A DNA stretch of 64,000 nucleotides from an uncultured Oscillospiraceae bacterium (GTDB taxonomy: Bacteria > Bacillota > Clostridia > Oscillospirales > Oscillospiraceae): NCBI GenBank assembly GCA_934572335.1, contig CAKTKU010000008.1:1-64000 (forward strand), in the 5' to 3' direction. Shown here piece after piece: positions 42,171 through 50,775 of the stretch. Every line of letters starts with the position of its first letter. Within the stretch, counting starts at the first letter, position 1. The notes under the pieces were generated by a model. That model was not told the origin of the DNA, searched no databases, and saw only the letters and a program-made list of their open reading frames with translations. The position numbers and the translations under genes were made by a program.

Positions 42171-42199
42171 AGGATAACACGTACAAGCCCAGGTGTCAA
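42171..42199 (-). promoter_or_regulatory. Sigma-A promoter of rplU-rpmA(-obgE)
   Basis: Minus strand: perfect TTGACA, 17-bp spacer, TATCCT. Confidence 0.75.
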
Positions 42200-42227
42200 G
42201 AGATTTTATCGTATTTTCGCGATTTTT

Positions 42228-43562
42228 TCAGCCTACTGCCTCAATATCGCTGTCGTTCATGAGGATATATGCGCCGTTTTCGCCGCTCTGCGTGAGGAGC
42301 AGGCGCGTCTGCGCGCCGGAGGCATCGCGGAAGCTGACCATGAGATCAGGCATACCGTCGGGTATCATGGTGTCAAGCTGAAGCACGCAGTCGCTCATAT
42401 AGCTGCACGCCCAGAGCTGTGCCGTCTCATAAAACCGGTCGGAATAGTCCACGGACGCAAGGCGCACATCGTACACCGTGCCGTCCGCCTCAAGGCAAAG
42501 CGCCTCGCCCTCGGCATCGACCGTGACCTTGTCGATTATCTCGATAGACCCGTCGGCAATATCGCTCTGCGCCTTGAGCGTGAGGGTGCCGCTCTCGGCG
42601 GTGCGCTCAGCAGGAAGCCACTTGTCGTCTATATGCCCGGCAAGGTCGCTGTACGGGATGACAAAATCGACTATACCGGCGGCATAGGGTCCAAGCTCAT
42701 AGACAGCTGAATAAATGACCATGCCTTCCTCGCTGAAATACCACGAGCCGTCGCGCACGAGCGCGGCGATGGCAGCATTGACATCACCGTCGGTGACCAT
42801 GTCCGCGAAAACGCGCGCGGAATAGTACCCGTCCTTGTCCGCGGTGTAAAGCCCTATCATATAGTCGGCAAGGAACGCCTTGAGCTCATCGAAATTGCCG
42901 GAGAGCATATCGAGCGTGACATATTCTCCGCTCTCGGTGTCAAAGGTATAGCCCGTGTCAAAATAGTTCCCATGCACGCCGCCGGTGAACGTATAGGTCG
43001 TATATACCATGCTGAGCACGCGGCTGTCGATGCGCTCAACGCGCCCCGTGCGGGACGAGGAAAACTCCAGCGGCATATCTGTCACCCCGTTTTCAACGGC
43101 GTAGCTATAGTTATCCGTCGCCATTTCGAGCATACCGTTCAAGCCGCTCATCGCGTAATCGTCGTTCCCCTCGCCGACGCCGTAATCATTGCCGGTGTAA
43201 TAGGTCTCATCGACGGTCGCGATATACTCATTGACGGCATTGCTCGCCTCCGGGCGTCCCTCGATGTATACGCGCGGTGTCTCGTAGGAGAACGACAGGA
43301 TGAGCGTGTCGCCGTTCTGCGGGTCGTAATGCTCCTCAGAGTGCTTTTCCATGCTGACAATGACGTGCTGCGGCAGCGCGGACTTCGGGATGCTATTCGT
43401 GGTGTCTATCTCTGCTGTGACCTCTGGCGAAGGCTCGGTCTGCTGGGTGTTTGTGTCGGGCAGCGGCGGCAGCTCAACATTTTTCAGATTGTTCAGACTG
43501 CCGCACCCGCACAGCGCCGCCATAAGAGCCAGCGCAAGAATTATCGCGGTTATCTTTTTCAT
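42228..43562 (-). CDS. Lipoprotein with DUF4163/DUF3298 (RsiV-like) domain
   Basis: 444 residues. Signal peptide with lipobox (ILALALMAALCGCG, lipidated Cys about 18-20), low-complexity Thr/Gln linker, then a region like DUF4163 and DUF3298 (residues about 60-300) with the hallmark FTGGVHGNYFDTGYTFD. Such domains occur in RsiV-type lysozyme sensors, but there is no membrane helix or sigma gene here, so it is probably a surface lipoprotein of unknown ligand. Start at 43562 from GGAGG upstream; the longer frame has no signal peptide at its start. Confidence 0.82.
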   Translation of the reverse strand: MKKITAIILALALMAALCGCGSLNNLKNVELPPLPDTNTQQTEPSPEVTAEIDTTNSIPKSALPQHVIVSMEKHSEEHYDPQNGDTLILSFSYETPRVYIEGRPEASNAVNEYIATVDETYYTGNDYGVGEGNDDYAMSGLNGMLEMATDNYSYAVENGVTDMPLEFSSSRTGRVERIDSRVLSMVYTTYTFTGGVHGNYFDTGYTFDTESGEYVTLDMLSGNFDELKAFLADYMIGLYTADKDGYYSARVFADMVTDGDVNAAIAALVRDGSWYFSEEGMVIYSAVYELGPYAAGIVDFVIPYSDLAGHIDDKWLPAERTAESGTLTLKAQSDIADGSIEIIDKVTVDAEGEALCLEADGTVYDVRLASVDYSDRFYETAQLWACSYMSDCVLQLDTMIPDGMPDLMVSFRDASGAQTRLLLTQSGENGAYILMNDSDIEAVG

Positions 43563-43655
43563 AGTGTTCCTCCATGTCCGTCTTGATAAGACAGATAATA
43601 TGACGTGGAGCAGGAAGTATATGTTCCCGCGCGTCCGTCCGCTTTCTATATGATT

Positions 43656-43684
43656 ATTATAAGCCATTACGATATATAAAACAA
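43656..43684 (-). promoter_or_regulatory. Promoter of the lipoprotein gene
   Basis: Minus strand: TTGTTT, 17-bp spacer, perfect TATAAT, about 95 bases upstream of the start codon. Confidence 0.6.
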
Positions 43685-43739
43685 GCGAACAGGCTGTAAA
43701 AACAACGCAGAAAAATTCGGCAATTTATATAAATGTCAG

Positions 43740-43800
43740 TTTACGAGGAAAAACATATATGTTATAATGTCAATAACATTGTGATAGTTTTGCTTATCAC
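43740..43800 (+). promoter_or_regulatory. Promoter and possible operator of the flavoprotein-hypA operon
   Basis: TTTACG (43740-43745), 17-bp spacer, TATAAT (43763-43768). Downstream, at 43781-43800, the inverted repeat GTGATA-N8-TATCAC would sit at about +6 to +25, where a bound repressor would block elongation or initiation. Its spacing does not fit CRP or Rex sites. Confidence 0.6.
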
Positions 43801-43818
43801 TAAAAACGAGGTGTAGAG

Positions 43819-46500
43819 ATGGAAAAAAGAGCGAATATTCTGGCTCTCGCGACGAAGATAAGTCTTGAGAGCATGACGTACACAGGCATTACCTACAATG
43901 ACCCCGAGTACAGGATCCTTGCGCCCATTGTCACGGACGATATGTGCAGCGTGGCAATGCATATGCGTCTGGAAGCGCCGCGCACCGCGGCGGAGCTCGC
44001 GCGGCGCTGCAGCGCGGACGTGAACTTTGTGCAGAAGCAGATCGACAAGCTCGTCGAGATCGGCTTTGCGCGCTCGCGCACCACGGACGGCGTGCTTGGC
44101 TACTACTACCCCATCTGGGTCCCCGGCATCATGGAGGGCATACTCTCCAACCGCGAGCAGTGTGACCGCTACCCCGATCTGGGCTACTGCTTCGAAGAGT
44201 ACACCCGCCGCCGCATCGAGCTCGTCGCCCCGACGCTCAGCTCCGGCAAGCTCGGCATGATGTTCATGCGCGTTATGCCCGTCATGAGCGCGATCGAGAA
44301 CAACTCCCGCACAGCGTCCTACGACGAGATATCCACCCTCATCGAAAACGCCACGGCGATCTCCGTCGGTCCCTGCTCCTGCCGCCGCGCGCGCCGCCTC
44401 ATGGGCGAGGGCTGCGGCCATCTGGAAGAGGACATGTGCATGTACCTCAACGACAACGCCATCAACTATTCCAAGACCGGCGCGCATCGCCTCGTCACCA
44501 AGGAGGAGGCATATGAGATACTCAAGCGCGCCGAGGACAACGGTCTTGTCCACGAGATAAACCAGACCCCCGGCTTTGAGGACACCACCGCAATATGCAA
44601 CTGCTGCGGCTGCTCGTGCTTTGCGCTGCGCATCGCGGAGTACTTCCGCTCCAAGAACGCCATACGCTCCAACTATACCGCGCGTGTCGACAAGGAAAAG
44701 TGCGTCGCCTGCGGGCAGTGCGTTGAGAACTGCCAGACGAACGCGCTCCGCCTCGGTCAGAAAAACTGCACGACGAACCCGCACATCTCCGATGCTTATG
44801 ACTCCGACCGCGCAATCCCCTGGGACCGTTCCAGCTACAACGTCGAATACCGCACGAACCGCTCCGACGTTATGGAGAGCGGCACCGCGCCCTGCAAGGC
44901 GACCTGCCCCGCGCACATCCCCGTTCAAGGTTACATAAAGCTCGCCTCCATGGGGCGCTACACCGAGGCGCTGGAGCTGATAAAGAAAGAGAACCCCTTC
45001 CCCGCTGTCTGCGGCCGCATCTGCAACAAGGCGTGCGAAAGCGCCTGTACACGCGGCATTATCGACTCCTCCGTCGCAATCGACGATATAAAGAAGTTCA
45101 TCGCTGAGAAGGACCTGGACTCCGCGACGCGCTTTGTACCCAAGATGCTCAACCAGACCGGCAGACCCTATACCGAGAAGATTGCCGTCATCGGTGCCGG
45201 TCCCGCGGGTCTGAGCTGCGCTTATTACCTCGCCGTCAAGGGCTACCCCGTGACCGTGTTTGAAAAGGAAGACAAGCTCGGCGGTATGCTGACGCTCGGC
45301 ATTCCCTCATTCCGGCTGGATAAGGACGTAGTCAACGCGGAGATCGAGATTCTGCGCGAGCTCGGCGTAGAGTTCCGCACCGGGGTCGAGGTCGGCAAGG
45401 ACATCACGCTCGACGCGCTGCGCGCGGACGGGTACAAGGCATTCTATCTCGGCATCGGCGCAAGCCGCGGCACTTCCGTCGGCTGCAAGGGCGACGATCT
45501 TGCGGGCGTATTCACCGGCATTGACTTCCTGCGCGAGGTCAACCTCGGCAAAACGCCGGAGATCGGCAAAAAGGTCGCCGTTATCGGCGGCGGCAATGTC
45601 GCCATCGACGTGGCGCGCACCGCTGTGCGCCTCGGCGCGGACGAGGTAACGGTCGTTTACCGACGCGGCAGAGATGAGATGCCCGCCGACGCGGACGAGG
45701 TCGCCGAGGCGGAGGCCGAGGGCGTGAAGCTCCGCTTTCTCGCCTCCCCCGCCGAGATCACCGGCAGCGGCAAGGCCGAGGCGATCACGGTCGAGCTTAT
45801 GGAGCTTGGCGACGTGGACGCGAAGGGACGGCGCAAGAGCGTCGGCACCGGCAGGTTTGAGACCATCGCCGTCGACAGCGTTATCTCAGCCATCGGGCAG
45901 AGGATAGACCTGTGCAATATCGCCGCTTTCAGGACGAATGTCAACGGCACGGTCATCGCGGACGCGAAGAGCTATCAGACGAGCGTGGACGATGTGTTCG
46001 CCGGCGGCGATGCCGTGACGGGGCCGAAGTTCGCCATTGATGCCATCGCCGCCGGTAAGGAGGGCGCGGTGTCCATCCACCGCTATGTCCACCCCGGACA
46101 GGCGCAGGACATCGGGCGCGACAACCGCGACTATAAGGCGCTCGACACCGCGACCGTCGCCGTGTCCATCGGCAGCTTTGACACTGCGCCGCGCCAGAAG
46201 GCCGCCTGCGGCAGCGCGGAGGAGGCCAGAAAGACCTTCAAGGATCTGCGCGGCACACTCACCGAAGAGCAGATAAAGAAAGAGGCCGACCGCTGCCTCG
46301 GCTGCGGCTGCGTCGTCGTGGATGAGGACCTCTGCGTCGGCTGCGGCATCTGCACTACGAAGTGCAAGTTCGACGCCATCAGGCTGGAAAAGACGCTGGA
46401 TAACAAGGGACAGACCTATTACCGGACGCTGCTCACCGCCGTCACAAACACGCCGCACGCGCTTGGACGCCTGGCAAAGAAAAAGCTCATCAAAAAGTGA
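43819..46500 (+). CDS. Multi-cluster Fe-S flavoprotein (GltD/NfnB-like) with N-terminal winged helix
   Basis: 893 residues. In order: winged-helix-like segment (about 55-100); cysteine motifs CSCRRARR and CNCCGCSCF (about 190-275); ferredoxin-type CVACGQCVENC (about 295); a GltD-type module with APCKATCPAHIP and VCGRICNKACESACTRG cysteines; FAD site VIGAGPAGLSC and NAD(P) site VIGGGNVAIDVARTA; and a C-terminal ferredoxin with CLGCGC and CVGCGIC. Likely moves electrons from NAD(P)H to ferredoxin-like partners in the cytosol. Followed at 14 bases by hypA. Partner and substrate unknown. Confidence 0.82.
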   Translation: MEKRANILALATKISLESMTYTGITYNDPEYRILAPIVTDDMCSVAMHMRLEAPRTAAELARRCSADVNFVQKQIDKLVEIGFARSRTTDGVLGYYYPIWVPGIMEGILSNREQCDRYPDLGYCFEEYTRRRIELVAPTLSSGKLGMMFMRVMPVMSAIENNSRTASYDEISTLIENATAISVGPCSCRRARRLMGEGCGHLEEDMCMYLNDNAINYSKTGAHRLVTKEEAYEILKRAEDNGLVHEINQTPGFEDTTAICNCCGCSCFALRIAEYFRSKNAIRSNYTARVDKEKCVACGQCVENCQTNALRLGQKNCTTNPHISDAYDSDRAIPWDRSSYNVEYRTNRSDVMESGTAPCKATCPAHIPVQGYIKLASMGRYTEALELIKKENPFPAVCGRICNKACESACTRGIIDSSVAIDDIKKFIAEKDLDSATRFVPKMLNQTGRPYTEKIAVIGAGPAGLSCAYYLAVKGYPVTVFEKEDKLGGMLTLGIPSFRLDKDVVNAEIEILRELGVEFRTGVEVGKDITLDALRADGYKAFYLGIGASRGTSVGCKGDDLAGVFTGIDFLREVNLGKTPEIGKKVAVIGGGNVAIDVARTAVRLGADEVTVVYRRGRDEMPADADEVAEAEAEGVKLRFLASPAEITGSGKAEAITVELMELGDVDAKGRRKSVGTGRFETIAVDSVISAIGQRIDLCNIAAFRTNVNGTVIADAKSYQTSVDDVFAGGDAVTGPKFAIDAIAAGKEGAVSIHRYVHPGQAQDIGRDNRDYKALDTATVAVSIGSFDTAPRQKAACGSAEEARKTFKDLRGTLTEEQIKKEADRCLGCGCVVVDEDLCVGCGICTTKCKFDAIRLEKTLDNKGQTYYRTLLTAVTNTPHALGRLAKKKLIKK

Positions 46501-46514
46501 GCCGGTGACTTGTC

Positions 46515-46865
46515 ATGCATGAAATAGGCATTGTGCGCAGCATGTGCAGAACCGTTGCGGACTACGCGCGTGAAAACGGCGTCGCCCATGTGGACGAGAT
46601 CGTCTGCGAGGTTGGCGAGCTGTCGCTCGTCATCCCGGAGTACGTGGAGGAACTTTACCCGCCCGTGAGCGAGGACGTCCCCGAGGTCCGCGGCGCAAAG
46701 CTCATCCTCGAAATAGTCCCCGGACTTGCCGAGTGCGATGACTGCGACGAGATTTTCAACGTTGTCGCGAACGAGGGCTACTGTCCCAACTGCGGCAGCT
46801 TCAGCAAGACGGTGCTCTCCGGCAGGGATTTCAACATAAAAGAGATCCACGTCGCCGAGGGCTGA
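46515..46865 (+). CDS. hypA: HypA-like nickel metallochaperone
   Basis: 116 residues: MHE start with the nickel-binding His2, helical first half, and the zinc site CDDCDEIF...GYCPNCGS (about 75-95). HypA delivers nickel to [NiFe] hydrogenase, but no hypB-F or hydrogenase gene is in the window. The tight link to the Fe-S flavoprotein suggests a shared role. The ATG lies 14 bases after the upstream stop. Confidence 0.88.
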   Translation: MHEIGIVRSMCRTVADYARENGVAHVDEIVCEVGELSLVIPEYVEELYPPVSEDVPEVRGAKLILEIVPGLAECDDCDEIFNVVANEGYCPNCGSFSKTVLSGRDFNIKEIHVAEG

Positions 46866-46884
46866 CAATCAAGATTTTTTGGTG

Positions 46885-46919
46885 TACTGCTGCAAAGTGT
46901 GAGGCACTTTGCAGCAGTA
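46885..46919 (+). terminator. Terminator of the flavoprotein-hypA operon
   Basis: 15-bp perfect stem (46885-46899 with 46905-46919), 5-base loop, then TTATATT. The next promoter begins 5 bases later. Confidence 0.85.
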
Positions 46920-46924
46920 TTATA

Positions 46925-46953
46925 TTGACTATTCAAGCCAAAACGTGTAAAAT
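46925..46953 (+). promoter_or_regulatory. Sigma-A promoter of the lipase gene
   Basis: TTGACT (46925-46930), 17-bp spacer, TAAAAT (46948-46953), 32 bases before the start codon. Confidence 0.7.
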
Positions 46954-46985
46954 TAATTAACAAATATACTGTATGGAGGTTCAAA

Positions 46986-47942
46986 ATGCCCGAGTTTTCC
47001 GACCTCACATTTCGCTCCACAAACGCCGTGAACACCATTCACGCCAGAAAGTGCATCCCGGACGGCGCGCCGCGCGCCATCGTGCAGATTGTCCACGGCA
47101 TCGCCGAGCACATAAACCGCTATGACGATTTTATGCTCTTTCTCGCCGAAAACGGCATACTTGCCGTCGGTGACGACCATCTCGGTCACGGGCAGTCTGT
47201 CACGGACGAGGCCGACCGCGGCTTCTTCAACGACGAGAACGGCTGGTTCTGCGTCGTGACGGACGAGGAGCGTCTGCACGACATCATGGTCAGGGATTAC
47301 CCCGATGTGCCGTACATCATGTTCGGTCACAGCATGGGCAGCTTCATCACGCGCACGTATATCATCGACCATCCCGACAAGTACGACGCCGCCATCCTCA
47401 GCGGCACGGGACACCAGAGCAAGGCGCTCGTTGTCGGCGGATACCTCATGGCGGAGGCGCTTGTCAAGGCAAAGGGCGCACGCAGTGACGGGCAGAAGCT
47501 CAACGACATTGCCTTCGGCACGTATCTCAGCCACATAGAAAACCCACGCACTGAGTTTGACTGGCTGTCACGCGACATTGAGAATGTCGACAAGTATATT
47601 GCCGATGAAAACTGCGGCTTTGTCGCCAAGACGAGCCTCTACCGCGACATGATGAGCGGCATACGGTTCGTCACCAACCAGAAGAACATAAACCGCATGG
47701 ATAAGACCAAGCCAGTTTACTTCATGTCCGGCGACGAGGACCCCGTGGGCGACTACGGCAAGGGCGTGGAGCGCGCGTACAAGGCGTTCTGCAAGGCTGG
47801 GCTGCACGACGTTATGATCCGCCTCTACCCAGGAGGACGGCACGAAATGCTCAACGAGACCAACCGTCTTGACGTTCAGCGCGATATACTCAACTGGATA
47901 AACGAAAAGATTGGGGTCATCGCGGCAAACAAGGCCGAATAA
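46986..47942 (+). CDS. Alpha/beta hydrolase (lysophospholipase/monoacylglycerol lipase-like)
   Basis: 318 residues, serine hydrolase fold without signal peptide. Oxyanion region VHGIAEHINRY (about 36-46), GHGQSV, nucleophile elbow GHSMGS (Ser about 117), acid Asp in MSGDEDPVG and His in GGRHEMLNE. Resembles bacterial monoglyceride lipase/lysophospholipase L2 proteins. TGGAGG before the ATG. Monocistronic. Substrate preference cannot be read from sequence. Confidence 0.88.
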   Translation: MPEFSDLTFRSTNAVNTIHARKCIPDGAPRAIVQIVHGIAEHINRYDDFMLFLAENGILAVGDDHLGHGQSVTDEADRGFFNDENGWFCVVTDEERLHDIMVRDYPDVPYIMFGHSMGSFITRTYIIDHPDKYDAAILSGTGHQSKALVVGGYLMAEALVKAKGARSDGQKLNDIAFGTYLSHIENPRTEFDWLSRDIENVDKYIADENCGFVAKTSLYRDMMSGIRFVTNQKNINRMDKTKPVYFMSGDEDPVGDYGKGVERAYKAFCKAGLHDVMIRLYPGGRHEMLNETNRLDVQRDILNWINEKIGVIAANKAE

Positions 47943-47953
47943 TTGACACAAAA

Positions 47954-47985
47954 ACAGCGCCGTTCGGGAATCCGAACGGCGCTGT
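47954..47985. terminator. Bidirectional terminator between the lipase gene and ispH-rpsA
   Basis: 14-bp perfect stem (47954-47967 with 47972-47985), 4-base loop, between convergent genes. Confidence 0.85.
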
Positions 47986-48004
47986 GGTATTTATATGCTA
48001 TTTA

Positions 48005-50068
48005 TTACTCAGCGTCAGTGGGGTCGGCCTCGGGCGCGATGCCGGTGGCTTCACCGGACTCAGACACTTCGTAGACAAGCGCGTCCTCTGCGGGCTCATC
48101 GTCGTACTCCTCTTCCTCGACCTTGGCCGCCGCGGGTGCGGGCTCGGAAAGGGCACGTATAGAGAGGGATATCTTGTGCTTGTCTTCGTCGATGGCAGTG
48201 ATCTTCGCCTCGACAACATCGCCGACGGTCAGAACGTCCTCGGGCTTGCCGATGCGGCGGTTCGCGATCTGGGAGATGTGGATGAGACCATCAACACCGT
48301 CAACGACCTCTGCAAATGCGCCAAATGGCATGAGCTTGACGACCTTGACCTGCGCAACATCGCCGACGGAGTACTTGTTGGTGAACACGACCCAGGGGTT
48401 CGCCTCGGGATCCTTGTAGCCAAGGGAGATCTTGCGCTTCTCCTTGTCGAAGTTAATAACATAAACCTCGACCTCGTCGCCGACGGAGAGGACTTCGGAG
48501 GGCTGATGGATGCGGCCCCAGCTGAGCTCGGACACGTGGACCATGCCGTCAATGCCGCCGATGTCGACAAATGCGCCGTAGCTGGTGAGGGACTTGACAA
48601 CGCCGGAGTACTTCTTGCCGATCTCGATCTCGTTCCAGATAGCCTCGGTGCGCTCACGGCGTTCAGCCTGCGCAACGCGGCGGATGGAGCCGACAACGCG
48701 CTTGCGCGCCTTGTTGACCTCGGTGATCTTCAGGCGGACGGTCTTCTTGAGAAGCTGAGCCAGATCAGCCTCGCGGGGCAGATCGGTCTGGGAAGCGGGG
48801 ACGAACACGCGCACGCCCTTGACGTTGACAACAACGCCGCCCTTGTTCTCCTCGGTGACAACGCCTTCCATAACGGTGCCGTCGTCAACAGCAGCCTCAA
48901 CATCGTTCCAGCTCTTTGCGGCGTCAAGACGCTTCTTGGACAGCTGCGCGGTGCCTTCGACGTCGTTCACGCGGACAACAACAGCCTCGATGGGGTCGCC
49001 GACCTTGATAACGTCCTCGACCTTGATGCCGTCGTCGGTGAACTCGGTCGTGGGGATGAAGCCGGAATACTTGGTGCCGAGGTCAACGCTGATCTCAGTG
49101 CCGGTAATCGCAACGACAGTACCTGTTACCTTATCTCCATTATATATAGTTTTGAGAGTTTCCTCCAACATTTCGTCAAAGGACTTTTCGTCCTCAAGCT
49201 TGGTTTCTTCGACTTTGATTTCGTCAGACATTTTGTTTCTTACCTCCTTAATTATCCACGCGGGCGTGGATGCCCCTGCCGTGAGCCCGACAGTGTCAGC
49301 CGAACGGAGAGCGCCTGTATCAAGCTCGTCCAGTCTTTCGATAAACTGGACATTGGCGCAGTTTTCCGCGCATATCTGCGCGAGATGTACGCTGTTTGCA
49401 CTGTGCTTTCCGCCGATGACGACCATCGCGTCACATTCAGCGGCAAGCTTTGCGGCCTCTTCCTGTCGCGTGAACGTAGCAGAACATATTGTATCAGATA
49501 TTTTTGTGTTTGTACACCTTTTTTTTATGATCTCACAACATTCGTTAAAATTACTGCGCGTCTGCGTTGTTTGTACCACCACAGTTATCGCTTTTGTCCA
49601 GTAACTCTCATTTTCGTCTAGCCAGCGCGCCAATTCCTGCGAATTTTCAAAAACGGCGTGCTCGCCGCACCAGCCGCATATGCCCTCGACCTCCGGGTGT
49701 TTGCGCATACCGATGATGATGACGAACCGCCCCTCCGCGCTTGCGCGGCTGACGATGGTGTGTATCGCTTTCACCTTGGGGCAGCTTGCGTCCGTGACGA
49801 CCGCGCCGCGCTGGGCAAGGCGGTCATACACGCTTTCGGCAACGCCGTGGGCGCGGATGATCACGTGCTCCCCCTCCGCCGCCTCCTCGGGCGACGCTAT
49901 CACGCGCAGCCCCTGCGCCTTCAGGCGCTCGACCACGTCCTCATTATGTATGAGCTCGCCAAGACTGCAGCAGCTCCCCTGCTCCGCCATGAGCCTTTCC
50001 GCCATCTCCACGGAGCGCTGCACGCCGAAGCAGAATCCAGCGCTCTCCGCCAAACGTACCTCGCGCAT
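48005..50068 (-). CDS. ispH-rpsA: Fused HMBPP reductase (IspH) and ribosomal protein S1
   Basis: 687 residues. Residues 1-279 are IspH, the last MEP-pathway enzyme: its three cluster cysteines are in AGFCFGVQ, DASCPKVK and ICSATFTRQ. Residues 280-687 are an S1 protein with an acidic leader and four S1 RNA-binding repeats (from about 315, 400, 480 and 570), ending in an acidic tail. The join is abrupt (WIIKEVRNK-MSDEIKVEE), and an internal ribosome-binding site precedes the MSDEI codons. The gene overlaps the cmk stop by one base. IspH-S1 fusion is known in Clostridia. Confidence 0.95.
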   Translation of the reverse strand: MREVRLAESAGFCFGVQRSVEMAERLMAEQGSCCSLGELIHNEDVVERLKAQGLRVIASPEEAAEGEHVIIRAHGVAESVYDRLAQRGAVVTDASCPKVKAIHTIVSRASAEGRFVIIIGMRKHPEVEGICGWCGEHAVFENSQELARWLDENESYWTKAITVVVQTTQTRSNFNECCEIIKKRCTNTKISDTICSATFTRQEEAAKLAAECDAMVVIGGKHSANSVHLAQICAENCANVQFIERLDELDTGALRSADTVGLTAGASTPAWIIKEVRNKMSDEIKVEETKLEDEKSFDEMLEETLKTIYNGDKVTGTVVAITGTEISVDLGTKYSGFIPTTEFTDDGIKVEDVIKVGDPIEAVVVRVNDVEGTAQLSKKRLDAAKSWNDVEAAVDDGTVMEGVVTEENKGGVVVNVKGVRVFVPASQTDLPREADLAQLLKKTVRLKITEVNKARKRVVGSIRRVAQAERRERTEAIWNEIEIGKKYSGVVKSLTSYGAFVDIGGIDGMVHVSELSWGRIHQPSEVLSVGDEVEVYVINFDKEKRKISLGYKDPEANPWVVFTNKYSVGDVAQVKVVKLMPFGAFAEVVDGVDGLIHISQIANRRIGKPEDVLTVGDVVEAKITAIDEDKHKISLSIRALSEPAPAAAKVEEEEYDDEPAEDALVYEVSESGEATGIAPEADPTDAE
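49229..49249 (-). promoter_or_regulatory. Internal ribosome-binding site and start codon within ispH-rpsA
   Basis: On the minus strand AAGGAGG (49243-49249) lies 11 bases before an in-frame ATG (49231) that begins MSDEIKVEETK. Initiation here would give a free 408-residue S1 (48005-49231). The strength of the Shine-Dalgarno within coding sequence is what marks it out. Confidence 0.6.
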
Positions 50069-50763
50069 TACCTATCCTCCGCCCCGATGCCGAGCTTCTG
50101 CTGTATAGTTTTCACAACAAGCTCAAGGCTCTCGTCAAAATTCAGCTCGCTTGTGTCGACAGCTATCGCGTCCTCCGCCTTTTTCAGCGGCGCGGCGGCG
50201 CGGTGGCTGTCCTGCTCATCGCGGTACTCTATATCGCGCAGCACCTCGTCAAAGCTCTGCTTCATACCCTTTTGCTCCAGCTCAAGCAGACGCCGCCGTG
50301 CGCGCGCCTCGGCGCTCGCGGTGAGGAATATCTTCACCTCCGCGTCCGGCAGGACGACCGTGCCGATGTCGCGCCCGTCCATTATTACGCTGTTCTCGCG
50401 CGCCATGCGGCGCTGAAGCTCCATCAGAAACGCGCGCACGGCGGGCAGCGCCGCGACGTCGGACGCGCAGATGGATATCTCCGGCTCGCGGATGAGCGCG
50501 GTGACGTCCTCGCCGTTGAGATACATATGCTGTTCCCCGGCGTCAGTATAGCGCATGGCGATCTCCAGCTGCGGCAGCAGCGCCTCCACGGCACTCGCGT
50601 CACGCCGGTCAATGCCGCCGCGGTACGCGGCAAGCCCCACCGTGCGGTATATCGCGCCGGTGTCGACGTAGATAAAGCCGAATCGCTTTGCCGCCGCGCG
50701 GGCAATGGTGCTCTTTCCAGCGCCGCTGGGTCCGTCTATCGCTATCGCGTAATGTCCGTTCAT
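50068..50763 (-). CDS. cmk: Cytidylate kinase
   Basis: 231-residue CMP/dCMP kinase. P-loop AIDGPSGAGKSTIAR (8-22), FIYVDTGAIYRTVGLAA, MDGRDIGTVVLPDAEVKIFLTAS and the lid YRDEQDSHR. Normal length. Directly upstream of ispH-rpsA (TAATG overlap), as in many Firmicutes. Confidence 0.97.
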   Translation of the reverse strand: MNGHYAIAIDGPSGAGKSTIARAAAKRFGFIYVDTGAIYRTVGLAAYRGGIDRRDASAVEALLPQLEIAMRYTDAGEQHMYLNGEDVTALIREPEISICASDVAALPAVRAFLMELQRRMARENSVIMDGRDIGTVVLPDAEVKIFLTASAEARARRRLLELEQKGMKQSFDEVLRDIEYRDEQDSHRAAAPLKKAEDAIAVDTSELNFDESLELVVKTIQQKLGIGAEDR

Positions 50764-50775
50764 TTCCTCTTCCCC

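Noticed and set aside
43781..43800. CRP/FNR or Rex binding site
   Set aside because: Half-sites are separated by 8 bases and lack the TGTGA-N6-TCACA or TTGTGA-N4 pattern; kept only as an unassigned inverted repeat.
47984..49621. 545-codon open frame on the plus strand
   Set aside because: Antisense to ispH-rpsA; Asp/Leu/Val-rich translation mirrors S1 codons and has no recognisable domain.
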